This document shows positions 61,771-64,000 of a DNA stretch of 64,000 nucleotides, in pieces. This DNA comes from Bacteroidales bacterium (GTDB taxonomy: Bacteria; Bacteroidota; Bacteroidia; Bacteroidales; Paludibacteraceae). Below the pieces are notes generated by a model that saw only the letters and a list, made by a program, of their open reading frames with translations, had not been told where the DNA came from and searched no databases. Both the position numbers and the translations under genes were made by a program. Position 1 is the stretch's first letter, and the number at the start of each line of letters is the position of its first letter. The DNA is taken from assembly GCA_022783865.1 (NCBI GenBank), contig JALFYY010000010.1, forward strand, positions 1 to 64,000, written 5' to 3'.

Positions 61771-62688
61771 ATGAAAAAAGTAATTCTTTCTTTGGCTGTA
61801 TTTGCCGCTATGGCGGTGAATGCACAAATCATGGATGTAGCATCAGTTACCCGTCTTGCTACTCCTGAAAATGTTGATGCAAAAGTGGCTGGTATCAGTC
61901 CTGATGGCACCTATGTGTTGCTCACAAGTGGATCTAACCAAGGCTTGCAGAAGTTCGATTTGACCACGAATACGCTCACCGTTCTTACCGAAGCCGAAGG
62001 AGCTGGCTACAATGCCGCTATCTCTGCCGATGGTAAAGAAGTAGTCTATCGTGAGACTTCTCTTGGTGCAGACCGTCTGCGTCGTTCCGCTTTGGTACGT
62101 CAAGTTCTTGATACACGTAAGACTACCACAGTCCTGCAACCGACCCGCGACTTGGAAGGTTTCGCTATCCAAAACAATGCCGTAATGGCTGTTGATCGTA
62201 AACAACTGAAAGCACGTGCCCTGAACGGTCAGAAACCCGTACAAGAAATGCCCGTTGTTTCTATCAAAGACCGCCAACTCATGATTACTGTCGCTGGCGA
62301 GACCAAAGTCCTCTCTCCCAATGGAACAGATAAGAGTTACATCTGGCCCTCTGTTTCTCCCGACGGAACCAAGGTTTGCTATTATGTAGCCGGTAACGGT
62401 GCTTGGGTTGCCAATATTGATGGTACAGCGCCCCAATTCATCGGACGTGACTGCCGTGCAGCCAAGTGGTACAACAACAATATCATTATCGGTATGGCAG
62501 ACCACGACAATGGTCACGTAATGACGGCTTCTGACATCGTTGCCTATACTTTGGACGGAAAGCACCAAGTCCTCACCGATGGCACTAAGATAGCTATGTA
62601 CCCCTATGTTTCTGCCGATGGTAGCAAGATCGTTTTCTCTACCGACAAAGGCGAAGCTTGGTTGATTAGTATTAACAGTGTTAAATGA
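61771..62688 (+). CDS. Secreted PD40/TolB-like beta-propeller protein
   Basis: This 305-residue protein has a signal peptide (MKKVILSLAVFAAMAVNAQ) and repeated PD40-type blades (GISPDGTYVLLTS, AAISADGKEVVYR, WPSVSPDGTKVCYYV, PYVSADGSKIVFSTDKGEAWL), like the TolB propeller but without its N-terminal domain. It may bind peptide or glycan partners in the periplasm or at the surface. It lies 29 bases behind the GHL10 gene and 11 ahead of the amidase, so one transcript is likely. ATG 61771 is used; an in-frame GTG at 61765 is the alternative. Confidence 0.85.
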   Translation: MKKVILSLAVFAAMAVNAQIMDVASVTRLATPENVDAKVAGISPDGTYVLLTSGSNQGLQKFDLTTNTLTVLTEAEGAGYNAAISADGKEVVYRETSLGADRLRRSALVRQVLDTRKTTTVLQPTRDLEGFAIQNNAVMAVDRKQLKARALNGQKPVQEMPVVSIKDRQLMITVAGETKVLSPNGTDKSYIWPSVSPDGTKVCYYVAGNGAWVANIDGTAPQFIGRDCRAAKWYNNNIIIGMADHDNGHVMTASDIVAYTLDGKHQVLTDGTKIAMYPYVSADGSKIVFSTDKGEAWLISINSVK

Positions 62689-62699
62689 GTAGTCTGACT

Positions 62700-64000
62700 A
62701 TGAAAAAGCAATTCTTATTGATTGTCGCGTTAGTTCTCACTACGTTGGCAGCAGGTGCCGCTGACCTCACAGGCAAGCGCATCTATATCAACCCGGGCCA
62801 TGGTAGCTTCGGTCCTAACGACCGTCCTATGGCAACCATCCCTTATCCTAATCTTGCCGCAACCGGTATGCCCGATACTTGTGGCTTCTACGAGACCAAC
62901 ACCAACCTTTGGAAATGTCTTGAGTTGGGTCGCAAGCTCGCTGAGGCAGGTGCAACCGTTGATTATTCCCGTACTGCCAATGGTCCTTGGCCCTATGTCT
63001 ATCCTTATACCGATTATTCTTATGAGGCTTATAAGGCACTGCCCGACTACGAAAAGTACAATCGTAATCTCTCCGAGATATGTGCCGAAGTGGAAGCCGG
63101 CAACTACGACTATTTTATCTCCGTTCACTCCAATGCTGCTACTGAGGGTACTTCTACTAACTATCCTGTGATACTCTTCCGTGGAACAGATGCAGGAGAA
63201 CAGATGGCAGGTGATAGCAAAACGCGTGGTACAACCGTATGGCCATATCTCTTCGAAGCTATGAATAGTGGCATCGATCCCTACTCTGCGTATAGCAAAA
63301 CCAATCCGAACGTTCGTGGTGATATCTCTTTCTATGGTAGCAGTAGTACCGGTGCTTTGGGCTATACCGGCTATCTCAGTGTACTCAAACATGGTTGCCC
63401 CGGTTTCTTGAGCGAAGGCTACTTCCATACCTATCAGCCTTCGCGTCACCGTGCTTTGAATCGTGATTACTGCCGTCAGGAAGGTATCCGTTATTTCCGT
63501 GGCATTATGGCTTACTATGGAGCAGACCCTGAAAGCACCGGCTATATCATGGGTACCGTAAAGGACTTGCACGAGAAGATTTCCCATAATCTGTTCAAAT
63601 ACACTCCTAAAACCAACGACCAATGGTTGCCTTGCAACGGTGCTGTCGTTACCTTGTATAAAGCAGGGGAAAAAGTGGCGGAATATACCGTGGATAACAA
63701 CTACAACGGTATCTTCTACTTCCCTGATTTGCAACCGGGTGCCGACTATACTTTGGATATTGCTTGTGAAGGCTACAAACCTTTGTCCGACGAGTATAAA
63801 ACGCCTATCACCGTAAAAGCAAACGAAACTGTCTATCCGATGGTTTATCTGGAAAGCGAAACCTACGAGCCGCCTACCGAAGTCTTCGAAGATTATCCCG
63901 ACTTATCTACGGTTGCTTATGCAAACATGCCTGCCAAGTTGGTGATGGAGAACAAAGGTACAACCGCTGTCGAAGGTATCGAAGGTACTGTCAAACGTAC
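62700..64000 (+). CDS. N-acetylmuramoyl-L-alanine amidase (Amidase_3 type), cut by the window edge
   Basis: The first 433 residues are visible, and the frame runs open to the end of the window. After a signal peptide (MKKQFLLIVALVLTTLAAGAA) comes an Amidase_3-like zinc domain. The likely zinc ligands are a histidine in INPGHGS (about residue 36), a glutamate in FYETN (about 64) and a histidine in SVHSNA (about 143). The likely catalytic glutamate is in LSEGYFH (about 240). A beta-sandwich carboxypeptidase-regulatory-like domain follows (about 280-370: GAVVTLYKAGEKVAEYTV, YPMVYLESE). It should remove stem peptides from peptidoglycan. A T9SS tail may lie beyond the window. Confidence 0.9.
   Translation, partial: MKKQFLLIVALVLTTLAAGAADLTGKRIYINPGHGSFGPNDRPMATIPYPNLAATGMPDTCGFYETNTNLWKCLELGRKLAEAGATVDYSRTANGPWPYVYPYTDYSYEAYKALPDYEKYNRNLSEICAEVEAGNYDYFISVHSNAATEGTSTNYPVILFRGTDAGEQMAGDSKTRGTTVWPYLFEAMNSGIDPYSAYSKTNPNVRGDISFYGSSSTGALGYTGYLSVLKHGCPGFLSEGYFHTYQPSRHRALNRDYCRQEGIRYFRGIMAYYGADPESTGYIMGTVKDLHEKISHNLFKYTPKTNDQWLPCNGAVVTLYKAGEKVAEYTVDNNYNGIFYFPDLQPGADYTLDIACEGYKPLSDEYKTPITVKANETVYPMVYLESETYEPPTEVFEDYPDLSTVAYANMPAKLVMENKGTTAVEGIEGTVKR

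Overview
The window looks like a chromosomal segment of a Bacteroidota species, most likely order Bacteroidales. The main signs are promoters of the Bacteroidota form (a -7 box TAnnTTTG, usually with a TTG-type -33 box about 20 bases upstream), the near absence of Shine-Dalgarno sequences, a GldH lipoprotein, a type IX secretion C-terminal sorting tail, an ExbB/hypothetical/ExbD/ExbD cluster, a SurA/OstA-like envelope operon and long PotA subunits. Gene content is mostly housekeeping. I see no rRNA, CRISPR array, insertion sequence, prophage or integrated element.

Layout. 1-3.7 kb: the 3' part of tRNA-Arg, a membrane zinc peptidase, an ExbB/ExbD energy-transduction operon and tRNA-Ser, all on the minus strand. 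3.8-7.0 kb: minus operon of a THUMP RNA methyltransferase, queA and tatD. 7.4-10.4 kb: a TPR/beta-propeller protein, a tRNA-thiolation-type ATPase with a small membrane protein, and a tRNA-Gly/Leu/Leu cluster. 10.7-20.0 kb: plus-strand run of holB, ricT, gldH, trmB, an Mrp-type ATPase, a MATE exporter, rfbB and topB. 20.1-26.4 kb: a wza/wzc-like export pair (minus), murI (plus) and a phosphohexomutase (minus). 26.7-35.2 kb: plus-strand train of two SurA-like chaperones, an OstA-domain protein, an outer-membrane barrel, dnaG, a radical SAM protein and a glycosyltransferase. 35.4-42.7 kb: a DUF4832-type lipoprotein, a candidate small RNA, folC, an S4-domain protein, aspA, tRNA-Pro and topA. 43.2-53.5 kb: nfeD, floA, an omega-amidase, recJ, tdk, priA, a CPBP protease, a small membrane protein and parE. 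54.3-58.8 kb: the complete polyamine importer potABCD. 59.1-64.0 kb: a secreted GHL10 glycosidase, a beta-propeller protein and an N-acetylmuramoyl-L-alanine amidase cut by the window edge.

The most unusual signal is not a gene. At least five intergenic regions (7118-7216, 24281-24324, 35249-35369, 42877-43018 and 53860-53971) carry short tandem arrays whose unit is 11 bp in every case, although the unit sequence differs. Three of them (7.1, 42.9 and 53.9 kb) share a TTnCCGTa-like core and lie in divergent promoter regions, two of those in front of topoisomerase genes (topA, parE). The other two share ATCACC-NNN-TA on opposite strands. In several places the 11-bp phase continues into more diverged flanking sequence (22-bp and 44-bp repeats). 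I read this as a diverged family of helically phased intergenic repeats of unknown function.

Other leads are a compact promoter/terminator unit for a roughly 67-nt RNA next to folC, a GHL10 glycosidase next to an amidase (a pairing that fits clean-up of denuded peptidoglycan strands), a polyamine-binding protein with a C-terminal membrane anchor, and a Wzc-type kinase without the usual tyrosine-rich tail.
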